A stretch of DNA of 58,461 bases from positions 1 through 58,461 of the forward strand of contig NZ_AUFR01000018.1 in assembly GCF_000426605.1 (NCBI RefSeq), read 5' to 3'. A program made the position numbers and the translations under genes. Positions 7,727-15,421 of this stretch are shown here, one piece after another (the first letter of the stretch is position 1; each line of letters starts with the position of its first letter). This DNA comes from Propionibacterium acidifaciens DSM 21887. Lineage in GTDB: Bacteria; Actinomycetota; Actinomycetes; Propionibacteriales; Propionibacteriaceae. The notes under the pieces were generated by a model. The model saw nothing but the letters and a program-made list of their open reading frames with translations. It ran no database searches and was not told where the DNA came from.

Positions 7727-7974
7727 CCCGATCCCGTCGGTGCTGGTCCGGCCCGGTCGGTCGACCCGATCCGCCGGTCGGCGGATCCGAATGCGGCTGC
7801 GGTGCGCCGCCCGCGGATTGTGCACGGGCGACGCACCACCCGTGCATTCAGGGACGACGCCTCGAGCAGGTGGCCCGTGATGTGGAGAGGTCGGCGTCAC
7901 CCGTGCACTCAGGGACGACACCCGGGCCGGGGAGTGCCTTGGTGCGGGGCGTGTGTGCAGGGGGCGCGGTGACG
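7727..7974. repeat. Intergenic direct repeat pair and hairpin between the E2 gene and crgA
   Basis: No gene is supported here. Two 22-bp near-identical direct repeats (7837-7858 and 7898-7919, one mismatch; core CCCGTGCA..TCAGGGACGAC) lie 39 bp apart. The first repeat shares its CCCGTGCA with an upstream TGCACGGG (7821-7828), giving an 8-bp stem with a 10-nt loop at 7821-7846. The region is between convergent genes, so it may include a terminator, but the duplicated box is not explained by that. Confidence 0.5.
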
Positions 7975-8262
7975 CTACTTCCAGAAGGTCGCGATGAAGA
8001 AGCTGGCGGCGATGAGCCCCAGGCCGATGAGGAAGTTCCAGTTGCCGAGCACCGCCATGAACGGGAGCGTCGCGCCGGCGATGTAGAAGACGACGAGCCA
8101 GATCACCCCGATGAGACCGACCGGCACGAAGACGTAGGGCACCCAGGCGCGGTCGGCGATGCGGACGGACTGGAGCTTCTTGTTCGCTGCGGCCCTCTCC
8201 TTGGCCCTGTTCTTCGACCTCTTCTTGTCGACGGCCTTCTTGCGGGCCTTGGATTCGGGCAC
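7975..8262 (-). CDS. crgA: Cell division protein CrgA
   Basis: A 95-residue membrane protein of the CrgA family, which in actinobacteria helps recruit septal peptidoglycan enzymes to the division site. The N-terminal 35 residues are very Lys/Arg-rich (ESKARKKAVDKKRSKNR). Two transmembrane helices follow: WVPYVFVPVGLIGVIWLVVFY and FLIGLGLIAASFFIATF, separated by the short GATLPFMAVLGNWN loop that is typical of the family. GTG is chosen as start because GAGGAG lies 7 nt upstream and the family begins with (M)PxSK. The neighbouring trpG/pabA gene in divergent orientation is the usual actinobacterial context; pknAB and the FHA genes often found nearby are absent. Confidence 0.92.
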   Translation of the reverse strand: MPESKARKKAVDKKRSKNRAKERAAANKKLQSVRIADRAWVPYVFVPVGLIGVIWLVVFYIAGATLPFMAVLGNWNFLIGLGLIAASFFIATFWK

Positions 8263-8753
8263 GGTGAGCTCTCCTCGGAACGACGACACGACTGCGCCGG
8301 CAGGGGCGCACCACGACCAAGAGTAGTGGACCGCTCGACCCGGCCCGGCGGTATCCGTCGGCATGGGGTCGGCCGGTGGCTGTGCCGGGCAGGCCGGTGG
8401 GTCGGCCCGGGGGCCGTCGGTGCCGGGGCGGGGAGAGCAGGGCTCGGGCGGCCGGGACGGCTGCGGCTCGTGTGCGGGAGTGGCCGACGTTTGGCCGTCC
8501 ACCCGGCTGTGGGTGTCACGGCTGCGGCTCGTGCGCGGGAGCGGCGTTCGACCGGGCGTCGCCGAGGACGGCCGCCCCGGGGCCCGGCGCGCTCGGGCAG
8601 CGAGCAGTGCTCGACCCGCCCTGCACCATCTCAGGGGACCGCTCCCGGGCACTCGTGCGCGGTCTGCCCGGGTGCCCCTGGCCGAGCCCGGGTCGGGCGG
8701 CTCGTGCGCGGGAGCGGCGCGTCCCCTGTCGGCGTCCGACCTAGACTTCGGGC
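8263..8753. repeat. Intergenic region with three copies of a 21-bp repeat
   Basis: The gap between divergent crgA and trpG has no supported gene. It holds three direct copies of CGGCTCGTGYGCGGGAGYGGC at 8464-8484, 8525-8545 and 8698-8718; the last two are identical and the first differs by two transitions. Spacing is 40 and 152 bp. The promoters of both genes must also lie here. Whether the repeats are operators or interspersed genome repeats cannot be told from one locus. Confidence 0.55.
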
Positions 8754-9395
8754 ATGTCCCGGATCCTCGTCATCGACAACTACGACTCGTTCGTCTACAA
8801 CATCGTCCAGTATCTGGCCCAGCTCGGCGCAGAGGTCGACGTCCGGCGCAACGACGACCCGAGGTTCGGCCGGGACGACTGGCGCGAGGGCTTCGACGGC
8901 GTCCTCCTCTCGCCCGGCCCCGGCGCCCCCGAGGACGCCGGCGTCTGCGTCGACGTCATCCGGGGCGCCGGCGCCGACCTGCCGGTCTTCGGCGTCTGCC
9001 TCGGCCTGCAGGCCATGGCCGTCGCCTTCGGCGCCGCCGTCACCCGCGCTCCGCAGCTGCGCCACGGCAAGACGAGCGTCATCACCCATGACGGCCGAGG
9101 CTGCTTCGCGGGCCTGCCCGATCCGCTGACCGTCACCCGGTACCACTCGCTGGCCGTCGACCCCGCCACCGTGCCCGACGAGCTCGAGGTCAGCTCCACC
9201 GCCGACGACGGCATCATCATGGCGATGCGCCACCGCGCCCTGCCGGTCGAGGCCGTGCAGTTCCACCCCGAGTCGGTGCTCTCGCAGGGCGGCCACCGCA
9301 TGCTCGCCAACTGGCTCGCCGTTTGCGGCGACGACCGGGCCCCGGCCCGCGCCGAGGGGCTCGCCCCGCTCATGACGGCCGCCGGGGGAGCCTGA
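8754..9395 (+). CDS. trpG: Anthranilate/aminodeoxychorismate synthase glutamine amidotransferase subunit
   Basis: The 213-residue class I glutamine amidotransferase supplies ammonia from glutamine to a chorismate-converting partner (TrpE or PabB). Motifs are IDNYDSFVYN at the N-terminus, the nucleophile Cys in FGVCLGLQAM, and the catalytic His and Glu in QFHPESVLS. Family length is about 190-215. In many actinobacteria one such gene beside crgA serves both tryptophan and folate synthesis, so the symbol could equally be pabA. The ATG has no strong ribosome binding site but matches the conserved N-terminus. A bidirectional terminator follows 9 bp downstream. Confidence 0.92.
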   Translation: MSRILVIDNYDSFVYNIVQYLAQLGAEVDVRRNDDPRFGRDDWREGFDGVLLSPGPGAPEDAGVCVDVIRGAGADLPVFGVCLGLQAMAVAFGAAVTRAPQLRHGKTSVITHDGRGCFAGLPDPLTVTRYHSLAVDPATVPDELEVSSTADDGIIMAMRHRALPVEAVQFHPESVLSQGGHRMLANWLAVCGDDRAPARAEGLAPLMTAAGGA

Positions 9396-9404
9396 GCGGA
9401 CGCG

Positions 9405-9437
9405 GCGGTGGGGCCGCGCATCGCGCGGCCCCACCGC
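9405..9437. terminator. Bidirectional terminator between trpG and the PEPCK-like gene
   Basis: A perfect 15-bp inverted repeat (arms 9405-9419 and 9423-9437, starting GCGGTGGGGCCGCGC) with a 3-nt loop sits exactly between the convergent stop codons at 9395 and 9449. It has no T-run. Confidence 0.8.
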
Positions 9438-9448
9438 GAGGGGTCCGG

Positions 9449-12400
9449 TCAGTGGAAGTCCACCTGGCGGCCCACCGTGCCCACGAGCGAGGCGCGGTAC
9501 TCCTCCGAGGCGATGCGCTGCGCGGTCTCCTCGAGGTCCGCCAGACGCTGCGGCAGGCCGATGCGCTCGGCCGTGCTGACGGCGTCCGGACGGTCGGTGT
9601 ACTCGCGCAGCCGTTCGATGCCCTCGTGCGCGAGACGCAGGTCCTCGGCCTGCTTGGCGTCCAGACGGGCCGCGTACCAGTCGGAGGCCAGCACCGACTC
9701 GCGGGCGAACAGCGCGCGGAACTCGGGCGAGTCGAGCGTCCAGCCCTCGGAGGTGCTCCCGGTGGCCATGATCTCGAGCAGGCCCCGCAGCGGCGGGACC
9801 GCCTCCGAGATCGTGCCGTCGTCGATGTACAGCTGGGCGACGCGCTGGTGGGTCTGGACGATCACGTCGAGCGAGTCGGCGTAGATCTGCTCGTCCTGCA
9901 GTTCGGGGCGCAGCATCTCGTCGGTGAACACCACGTCCGGGTGCAGGAAGATGCGCCCGAAGTAGGTGGTGGCGAGGCGGTCGTTCATGCGGTAGCCGAG
10001 GCGCGAGGCGTGGACCGTGCGCCCGTTGAACTCGAAGTCCTCGAGCTTGTCGAGGAAGCCCTGCTCGATGAGGGTCCGGGCGTCGCGCTCGGCCGGCTTC
10101 ATGTGGCTGAACAGCTCGGGCACGAGCATCGTGATGTCGTGATCGACGCGCACGTTCGGGCCGATGCAGCCGGCAGAGCTCAGCCAGCCGTCGTAGCCGG
10201 TCAGCACGTAGCTGAGCAGCGCCGCGTTGAGGTCGACGATCGGGGCCAGTGCGTTGAACGGGCCCTTCGTCAGCGCGCCCTCAGAGCCCGCGCCCGTCGT
10301 GGACGGCGACTTGCCGGTCATCGAGCTGATGAATTCCATGAACAGCTCGGGCAGCTCCATGTAGTGCAGCGGGTTGTAGGCGCACAGCGCCGGGATCCTC
10401 TCCTCTGGCGGGTTGTTGCGGCGGCCCGCGGCGACCAGGTCGATCGGCAGTGGGGCCGGCCCCTCCATCGGCAGCTTGCGGAAGAGCCTGCTGGCCACGT
10501 CGGCCACCGCTGTCATCTCGGGGTTCGCGTCGACCGGGCGCTTCTGCAGGTAGCGCGGGTTCTTCGAACGGGTGCCGTCGGGCAGGTGGCGCGACTCGTC
10601 CGAGCAGGTCCAGAAGGCCGGGGATTCGTCGTCGGCGCCCGCGGCGGCCCGGGCGATGAGTTCCTGGACCGGTTCGGTGAACTCGCTGAGGGCCTGCACG
10701 TCGGTGAGCATCTCGCGGGCCTGCGCCCTGGTGAGCGGCTCGAAGTTCGAGATGAAGGTGTCGTCCCCGCTCGACAGATCGCGTTCGGCCTGCTTGTCGT
10801 AGCCGCGGTGGATGGCGTCGTCGGGACGCTGGAAGAGCAGCATCTCGCAGTTCTCGACGTACTTGCGGGGGATCCCCTGCGGGTCCTCCCACGGCGGGGT
10901 GACGGTGCTGGCCGTGATGTCGTCCTCGGACTGCACCTTCACCGCCGGGGAGAAGTCGGGGCGCAGGCTGAACAGCCGCCATGAGCCGTCGGGCTCGAAG
11001 CCGACGCGCAGCATGTTGACGATGACCTTCTCCCCGTCCAGCCGCACCATGTTGCCGTGGCGCCCGTTCATGATGCTGACGGTGAAGTGCGAGCGCCAGT
11101 CGGAGCCCCACTCGGGGCGGTGGTAGCGCTTGACGATGAACGCCAGTTCCTTGACGTCCTGGCGGATGCCGCGCAGGAAGGCGTTGTACTCGTCGGTGTA
11201 GGCCCGCGAGGGGGTCAGCAGCTTGATGACCGAGCCGAGGCTGCGCTCGGTGCTCAGCACGGGCCGGTGGTCGGTGCCGTTCTTGGAGGCGTCGGCGAAA
11301 CGGTTGGAGTAGTCGCCGGCGAAGAGCTCGTCGACCGCGTCCATGTCGGCCTCGAAGTCGTAGGTGTAGGCGTTGCCGAACTGGAAGGCGTCGGCGATCG
11401 ACTTGGAGATCTCGGACTTGCCGCCGCCCGAGACGGTGGCCGGTTTGTGGCACTGCGTGGGGTCCTGCGAGACGCCGATGAGGTGCCACTGGGTGGCGTC
11501 CATCTCGCGGTGCTTGGCGTGCACGCGGTAGCCGTCGGGGGACAGGTACTGCTTGTCGGCGAGCAGCTTGATCGACTGCTCGACGCCGTTGCGGGTCCAC
11601 GTGATGCGCTGGTCGCGCATCGAGAAGTGCGCGTGCTCGGGCAGCAGGACGATGTTGGGCCACTTCCGGTCGATGGCGTGGCCCTCGGGCTGCACCTCGA
11701 AGCGGTCCGGGTCGCGGGCCAGGGCGTCGTCGAGGGTCCACTCGTCGGGGGTTCGGTCGGTGAACTCGACGCCCAGGTTCCACGCCGGGTAGGTGATGGC
11801 GCCGCCGGAGTGCTCCTCCTCGGCGCAGCCGAGCAGATTCGCCGAGTAGGAGATCTGGGTCTTGACCTCCTTCTTGCAGTAGCCGAAGTAGTTGTCGGCC
11901 AGCACGGTGACCATGACGCCGCGCTCGTCGCGGGCGCAGATCTTGAAGGACCTGCCGTCGTTGTAGAGCTCGTCGGGATCGCGCCAGCACTGGCCGTCGC
12001 GGCGCTGGCGCTCGGTGGCGTCGTCCCAGGCGGGCAGGCCCAGGCCCTTCTTCGTGAGGGTGCCGACCAGATGGGGGGCGAGGATGACGCAGCCGGTGGT
12101 CCCGGTCCAGGAGGCCGGGTCGAGGGAGGCGTCGTTCTCGGGCAGGTACGGGTCGCCGCCGTTGCCGAAGACGACCTCGACGAAGTCGAGGTTGGCGACG
12201 AGGCCGCCCGGTGCGATGAAGCGCACCTCGTAGCTGCGGCGGCGGGTGCGCCCGGGCACTTCGGGGACGACGACCGGGCGCATGAGCAGCGAGACCCAGC
12301 AGTGGGCCGGGGTGTCCATGGTCGCGGTGTACGGCAGCATGAGCTCGTCGTCGGGGGCCTGGAGGGCCGCGTCGAGGATGCGGGCGAAGACCGTCTTGTC

Positions 12401-12847
12401 GACCTCGATCTTGTCCTGTGGGATCGGCAGGCCGCCGGTGGCGATGTGGAAGACGCCGGCGGTCGTGCGTCGGTCGTTCTTCGGGTTGTGCAGGATGCCG
12501 TTGACGAGCCGGTAGGACTCGATGACGGGGGAGTGGAACTCGTCGCCGTCCACCGGCAGCGACAGACCGCGCGCCAGGCCCGGTTCGTCGAGGACGAGGG
12601 TGGTGCGCGGCAGCTGCGGCTGCAGGCCGGTGTCGGCCAAGTAGGCGTCGAGGAAGGCCTGGATGCGCTTGTCGGGAGCGCTTAGCTGCTGCTTGAGACG
12701 CCGGCTCAGTTCGCGCTGGCGGGCGAGGAGGGGCGCGACCATGGCGGTCTCGGCGCTGCCGTCGGCATCGTCCGGAAGGGGCAGGCCCAAGAGCGACAGG
12801 CGAAGGTTGATTGCGGCGTTGGTGCGTGAACGATCCTGTGCGGTCAT
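9449..12847 (-). CDS. Probable PPi-dependent phosphoenolpyruvate carboxykinase
   Basis: A 1132-residue cytosolic protein. Its size and motifs fit PPi-type PEP carboxykinase, the about 130-kDa enzyme known from Propionibacterium freudenreichii and Entamoeba that interconverts PEP + CO2 + Pi and oxaloacetate + PPi. The kinase-loop-like motif VSGGGKSEISKS lies near residue 475. A second conserved Gly-rich block SSMTGKSPSTTGAGSEG lies near residue 850. No other large bacterial family with this length and these two blocks comes to mind. It differs completely in length from ATP- or GTP-PEPCK (about 530-620 residues). The start is ATG 12845-12847 after a weak GAGAATGGA; ten extra in-frame codons lie upstream. 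Stand-alone gene with a shared terminator. The identification is from memory of the family. Confidence 0.7.
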   Translation of the reverse strand: MTAQDRSRTNAAINLRLSLLGLPLPDDADGSAETAMVAPLLARQRELSRRLKQQLSAPDKRIQAFLDAYLADTGLQPQLPRTTLVLDEPGLARGLSLPVDGDEFHSPVIESYRLVNGILHNPKNDRRTTAGVFHIATGGLPIPQDKIEVDKTVFARILDAALQAPDDELMLPYTATMDTPAHCWVSLLMRPVVVPEVPGRTRRRSYEVRFIAPGGLVANLDFVEVVFGNGGDPYLPENDASLDPASWTGTTGCVILAPHLVGTLTKKGLGLPAWDDATERQRRDGQCWRDPDELYNDGRSFKICARDERGVMVTVLADNYFGYCKKEVKTQISYSANLLGCAEEEHSGGAITYPAWNLGVEFTDRTPDEWTLDDALARDPDRFEVQPEGHAIDRKWPNIVLLPEHAHFSMRDQRITWTRNGVEQSIKLLADKQYLSPDGYRVHAKHREMDATQWHLIGVSQDPTQCHKPATVSGGGKSEISKSIADAFQFGNAYTYDFEADMDAVDELFAGDYSNRFADASKNGTDHRPVLSTERSLGSVIKLLTPSRAYTDEYNAFLRGIRQDVKELAFIVKRYHRPEWGSDWRSHFTVSIMNGRHGNMVRLDGEKVIVNMLRVGFEPDGSWRLFSLRPDFSPAVKVQSEDDITASTVTPPWEDPQGIPRKYVENCEMLLFQRPDDAIHRGYDKQAERDLSSGDDTFISNFEPLTRAQAREMLTDVQALSEFTEPVQELIARAAAGADDESPAFWTCSDESRHLPDGTRSKNPRYLQKRPVDANPEMTAVADVASRLFRKLPMEGPAPLPIDLVAAGRRNNPPEERIPALCAYNPLHYMELPELFMEFISSMTGKSPSTTGAGSEGALTKGPFNALAPIVDLNAALLSYVLTGYDGWLSSAGCIGPNVRVDHDITMLVPELFSHMKPAERDARTLIEQGFLDKLEDFEFNGRTVHASRLGYRMNDRLATTYFGRIFLHPDVVFTDEMLRPELQDEQIYADSLDVIVQTHQRVAQLYIDDGTISEAVPPLRGLLEIMATGSTSEGWTLDSPEFRALFARESVLASDWYAARLDAKQAEDLRLAHEGIERLREYTDRPDAVSTAERIGLPQRLADLEETAQRIASEEYRASLVGTVGRQVDFH

Positions 12848-13025
12848 GCGTCCATTCTCGCCCGCGCCGGCCCGCACAGCCAGACCCGCTCGGCAAAATG
12901 ACCGTGAATGTGACAGCCGTGGTCAGCCTCACCGACACCAACCTCACCGGAGCCGGCCCGCCCCGGCGCAATGGCCGCGAACATGACCAGCCGGACCCGC
13001 CCTCCGGCGGCCGGCCCGGGCGTGG
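12848..13025. other. Spacer between the htrA-like gene and the PEPCK-like gene
   Basis: A 178-bp non-coding gap between two minus-strand genes. It would hold the promoter of the PEPCK-like gene and any terminator of the protease gene. An A/T-richer patch around 12893-12920 is the likeliest promoter area, but no convincing -35/-10 pair was found. Confidence 0.4.
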
Positions 13026-14936
13026 TCAGTTGACGGGGCTCTCGCCGAGGGTCACGTGGACGGTCTGGGACGAACCGGTCGCCGTGGTGATCTCGACCGT
13101 CGCGTCGTCGCCGGGCTCAAGGCCGGCCAGCACGGTCGACAGTTCGTTCTCGGTGGCGACGGCCGTGTCGTTGACCGAGAGGATCCGGTCGCCCGTTCCG
13201 ATGCCCGCCCGCGCGGCCGGGCCGTCGTCCTCGACGGAGGAGACCGACAGGCCGCCGGTGCTCTCCTGGACGTTGACGCCCAGGTAGGCCTTCGGGCCGA
13301 TCTCGACGGTGCCGGACTCGTCGCCGCTCTTGATCTTGTCGACGATCGACATGGCCTTCGCGATGGGGATGGCCCAGCTGCGCAGCGTCGTGCTCGAAGC
13401 GCCGTAGCCACTCTTCTGCTCGCCGGCGGTGGTCATGGCGGTGACCTCGCCCTCCGAGTCGTACAGCGGGCCGCCCGAGTCGCCGGGGACGGCTTGCGAG
13501 GTGGTCTCGTAGACGTCGGTGAGGGTCTCCTCGCCGCTCGTGGCGAGCTCGGACTCGACGGTGACGGTTGTTGCGGTGTCGGTGATCGCGCCGTCGGCGG
13601 CCGACAGATAGCCCTGCCCGTTGGAGTTGCCGACCGCGGTGACCGAGTCCCCGACGGCGACCGCGTCGGAGTCGACCGTCACCGTGTCGAGACCGCTCGC
13701 GTCGGTGAGCTTGAGGAGCGCGATGTCGTTGGTGGCGTCGTGGCCGACCATCGTGGCCTTGTAGGTGCCGCCCGTGATGGCGACCTTCGCGTAGATCGTG
13801 GTGCTCGACTGGACGACGTGGTAGTTCGTCAGCACGTAGCCGTCGGAGCTGAGCACCATGCCGGTGCCGGCCGAGGTGGCGTCGGTGAGCTCGCTCTCGA
13901 TGATCACGACGCCCCTCGACTGGGCATCGTTCGCGTTGGTCTGCTCGCCGGTCGGGGCGCTCGAGCTCGAGCTCGGCACCGGGAACTGGACGTTCGAGTG
14001 CGAGTGCGAGGGGCTGCCGCTCGATCCGGGGTTCGCCGCGTTCCGGGCCCAGAGGCCGCCCACCGTCAGGGCGCCCAGCCCGAGGAGGACGGCGATCGTG
14101 ATGCCGACGACGGCGCGCGACGTCGACCGGGACTTCCGCGGCTGGTAGGGGATCCACTGGCCGAACTGGTCGTAGTAGCCCTGGACCTGCGGGTTCGACT
14201 GCGGGTAGGGGCCGAACTGGCCGGCGGCGCCCCAGGCGGGCTCGCCGGCGCCCTGGGGGTACGGGCCGGCCCAGGGCCCGCCCTGGGCGTCCTGCTGGTA
14301 GCTCGCCTGCTGCTGGTAGTCGGCGTCCTGCTGGTAGCCGTGCGGATACCGGCCCTGGTCCTGGTAGCCGTTCTGCGGGTACCCGCTCTGGTCCTGCTGG
14401 GGGTCGGCGCCGGTCGTGCCGGCGGACCAGGCCGACTGGTAGGGATCGCCCGACTGGTAGGGCTGGTAAGGATCGGGTTGGCCTGCGGCCTGCTGGTAGC
14501 CGTTCTGCGGATAGCCGTCGCCCTGGCCATAGGGGCCGTAACCGTGCTGGCTCTGCTGGACGGGTCGGCCCCAGGGGTCGGTCGGCGGGCCCCAGGGGGA
14601 CTGCTGTCCCGCACCGGGGGAGGCCGCCTGGCCGGTCCACTGGGTCGACGGGTCGGGCTGCGGCCATTGCGCCGGGGCTCCGGGGCCCTGTCCCGTCGCG
14701 TCGAGAAGGGTCTGCTCGCAGGGCGGCTCCCCCGGCGAGCCGTAGGCGATCGTCTGGTCGGCAGCGGGGCCGAATGCGACGGTGTGCTGTTCGTCCGGGC
14801 CGAACGCGACGGTCTCGTCGGCGCCCCGGACGCGCGTCTCGTCGGCGCCCTCGCCGCCGGCGGGTCCCTGCACGGGGCCGCCCGCCTCGTTCTGAGCGTC
14901 TGGCCGAGGGGTGCTGTGGCCGTTGTTCTCGCTCAT
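13026..14936 (-). CDS. Membrane-anchored HtrA-like serine protease with PDZ domain
   Basis: The 636-residue DegP/HtrA-type protease is anchored in the membrane with its catalytic part outside. Residues 1-270 are a disordered cytoplasmic arm rich in Gln, Tyr, Gly and Pro (repeated GYQQ, YPQNGYQ units). One transmembrane helix follows (RAVVGITIAVLLGLGALTVGG, about 275-295), then a Ser-rich linker. The trypsin-like domain shows His in LTNYHVV, Asp in NDIALLKL and Ser in VPGDSGGPLYD. A C-terminal PDZ domain starts around residue 545 (YLGVNVQE.. GIGTGDRILSVND). GDSGGP replaces the GNSGGP more usual in HtrA. The start is supported by AAAGGCGAGC. Likely role is extracytoplasmic protein quality control. 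Confidence 0.88.
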   Translation of the reverse strand: MSENNGHSTPRPDAQNEAGGPVQGPAGGEGADETRVRGADETVAFGPDEQHTVAFGPAADQTIAYGSPGEPPCEQTLLDATGQGPGAPAQWPQPDPSTQWTGQAASPGAGQQSPWGPPTDPWGRPVQQSQHGYGPYGQGDGYPQNGYQQAAGQPDPYQPYQSGDPYQSAWSAGTTGADPQQDQSGYPQNGYQDQGRYPHGYQQDADYQQQASYQQDAQGGPWAGPYPQGAGEPAWGAAGQFGPYPQSNPQVQGYYDQFGQWIPYQPRKSRSTSRAVVGITIAVLLGLGALTVGGLWARNAANPGSSGSPSHSHSNVQFPVPSSSSSAPTGEQTNANDAQSRGVVIIESELTDATSAGTGMVLSSDGYVLTNYHVVQSSTTIYAKVAITGGTYKATMVGHDATNDIALLKLTDASGLDTVTVDSDAVAVGDSVTAVGNSNGQGYLSAADGAITDTATTVTVESELATSGEETLTDVYETTSQAVPGDSGGPLYDSEGEVTAMTTAGEQKSGYGASSTTLRSWAIPIAKAMSIVDKIKSGDESGTVEIGPKAYLGVNVQESTGGLSVSSVEDDGPAARAGIGTGDRILSVNDTAVATENELSTVLAGLEPGDDATVEITTATGSSQTVHVTLGESPVN

Positions 14937-15421
14937 GCTCGCCTTTCGTCGCGTTCGCCCCTGCCCGCCGGTTCGCGAGGCCGGTTGCCCCGTGCGGACC
15001 GCCTCGTACGAGCCTCAGCCCAGCGCGTTCCGGTCGCTCGGCACTGTGCACTGGTCGCGGAGCGTCTGTGAGACGGTGCCCGGAATTCTCTCACACTCAT
15101 CCGTTCACCTCCGGCCGTGTGGCCGCGCGGACCCGAGAGGAGCCGAACAGATCCATTGTCCTTCGCGGGAATGCGTCTGCCAAGTCAACGGGGTCCGTTC
15201 CGGGGGTCATGAGGGGTGGTGTTCCGCCCGGGTGGGAGCTCCTTGAGCGGGCCCGCGACCGTCCGCGGACCTCGGGCCTCCCTCCCGGGGCCCGGGGCGA
15301 CTAGCATGAGGGGCCTTGCGGTCCGGGCTCCGACGGTGCCCCCGGCACCCGCCGAACGGTCCGCGAGGCGTCCCGGAACGGACGTTGGCAGGGAAGGACG
15401 ATCGGATCGAGGGGAGGCTCG
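14937..15421. other. Divergent intergenic region, no gene recognised
   Basis: The 485-bp gap between the minus-strand protease gene and the plus-strand helicase gene must carry both promoters. Its sequence is less G/C-biased around 15085-15110 and 15145-15190. Short ORFs here lack ribosome binding sites or familiar products. Confidence 0.4.

Noticed and set aside
7821-7919. CRISPR-like array from the two 22-bp repeats
   Set aside because: Only two copies, one spacer-sized interval and no cas genes in the window.
9323-12685. Long plus-strand open frames (553 and 542 codons) opposite the PEPCK-like gene
   Set aside because: Composition is dominated by Arg/Gly/Val/Ala with no motif, as expected antisense to a G/C-rich gene; the minus-strand protein is conserved-looking throughout.
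13056-15071. 671-codon plus-strand frame opposite the HtrA-like gene
   Set aside because: Antisense shadow; the minus strand has the full catalytic triad, a membrane anchor and a PDZ domain.
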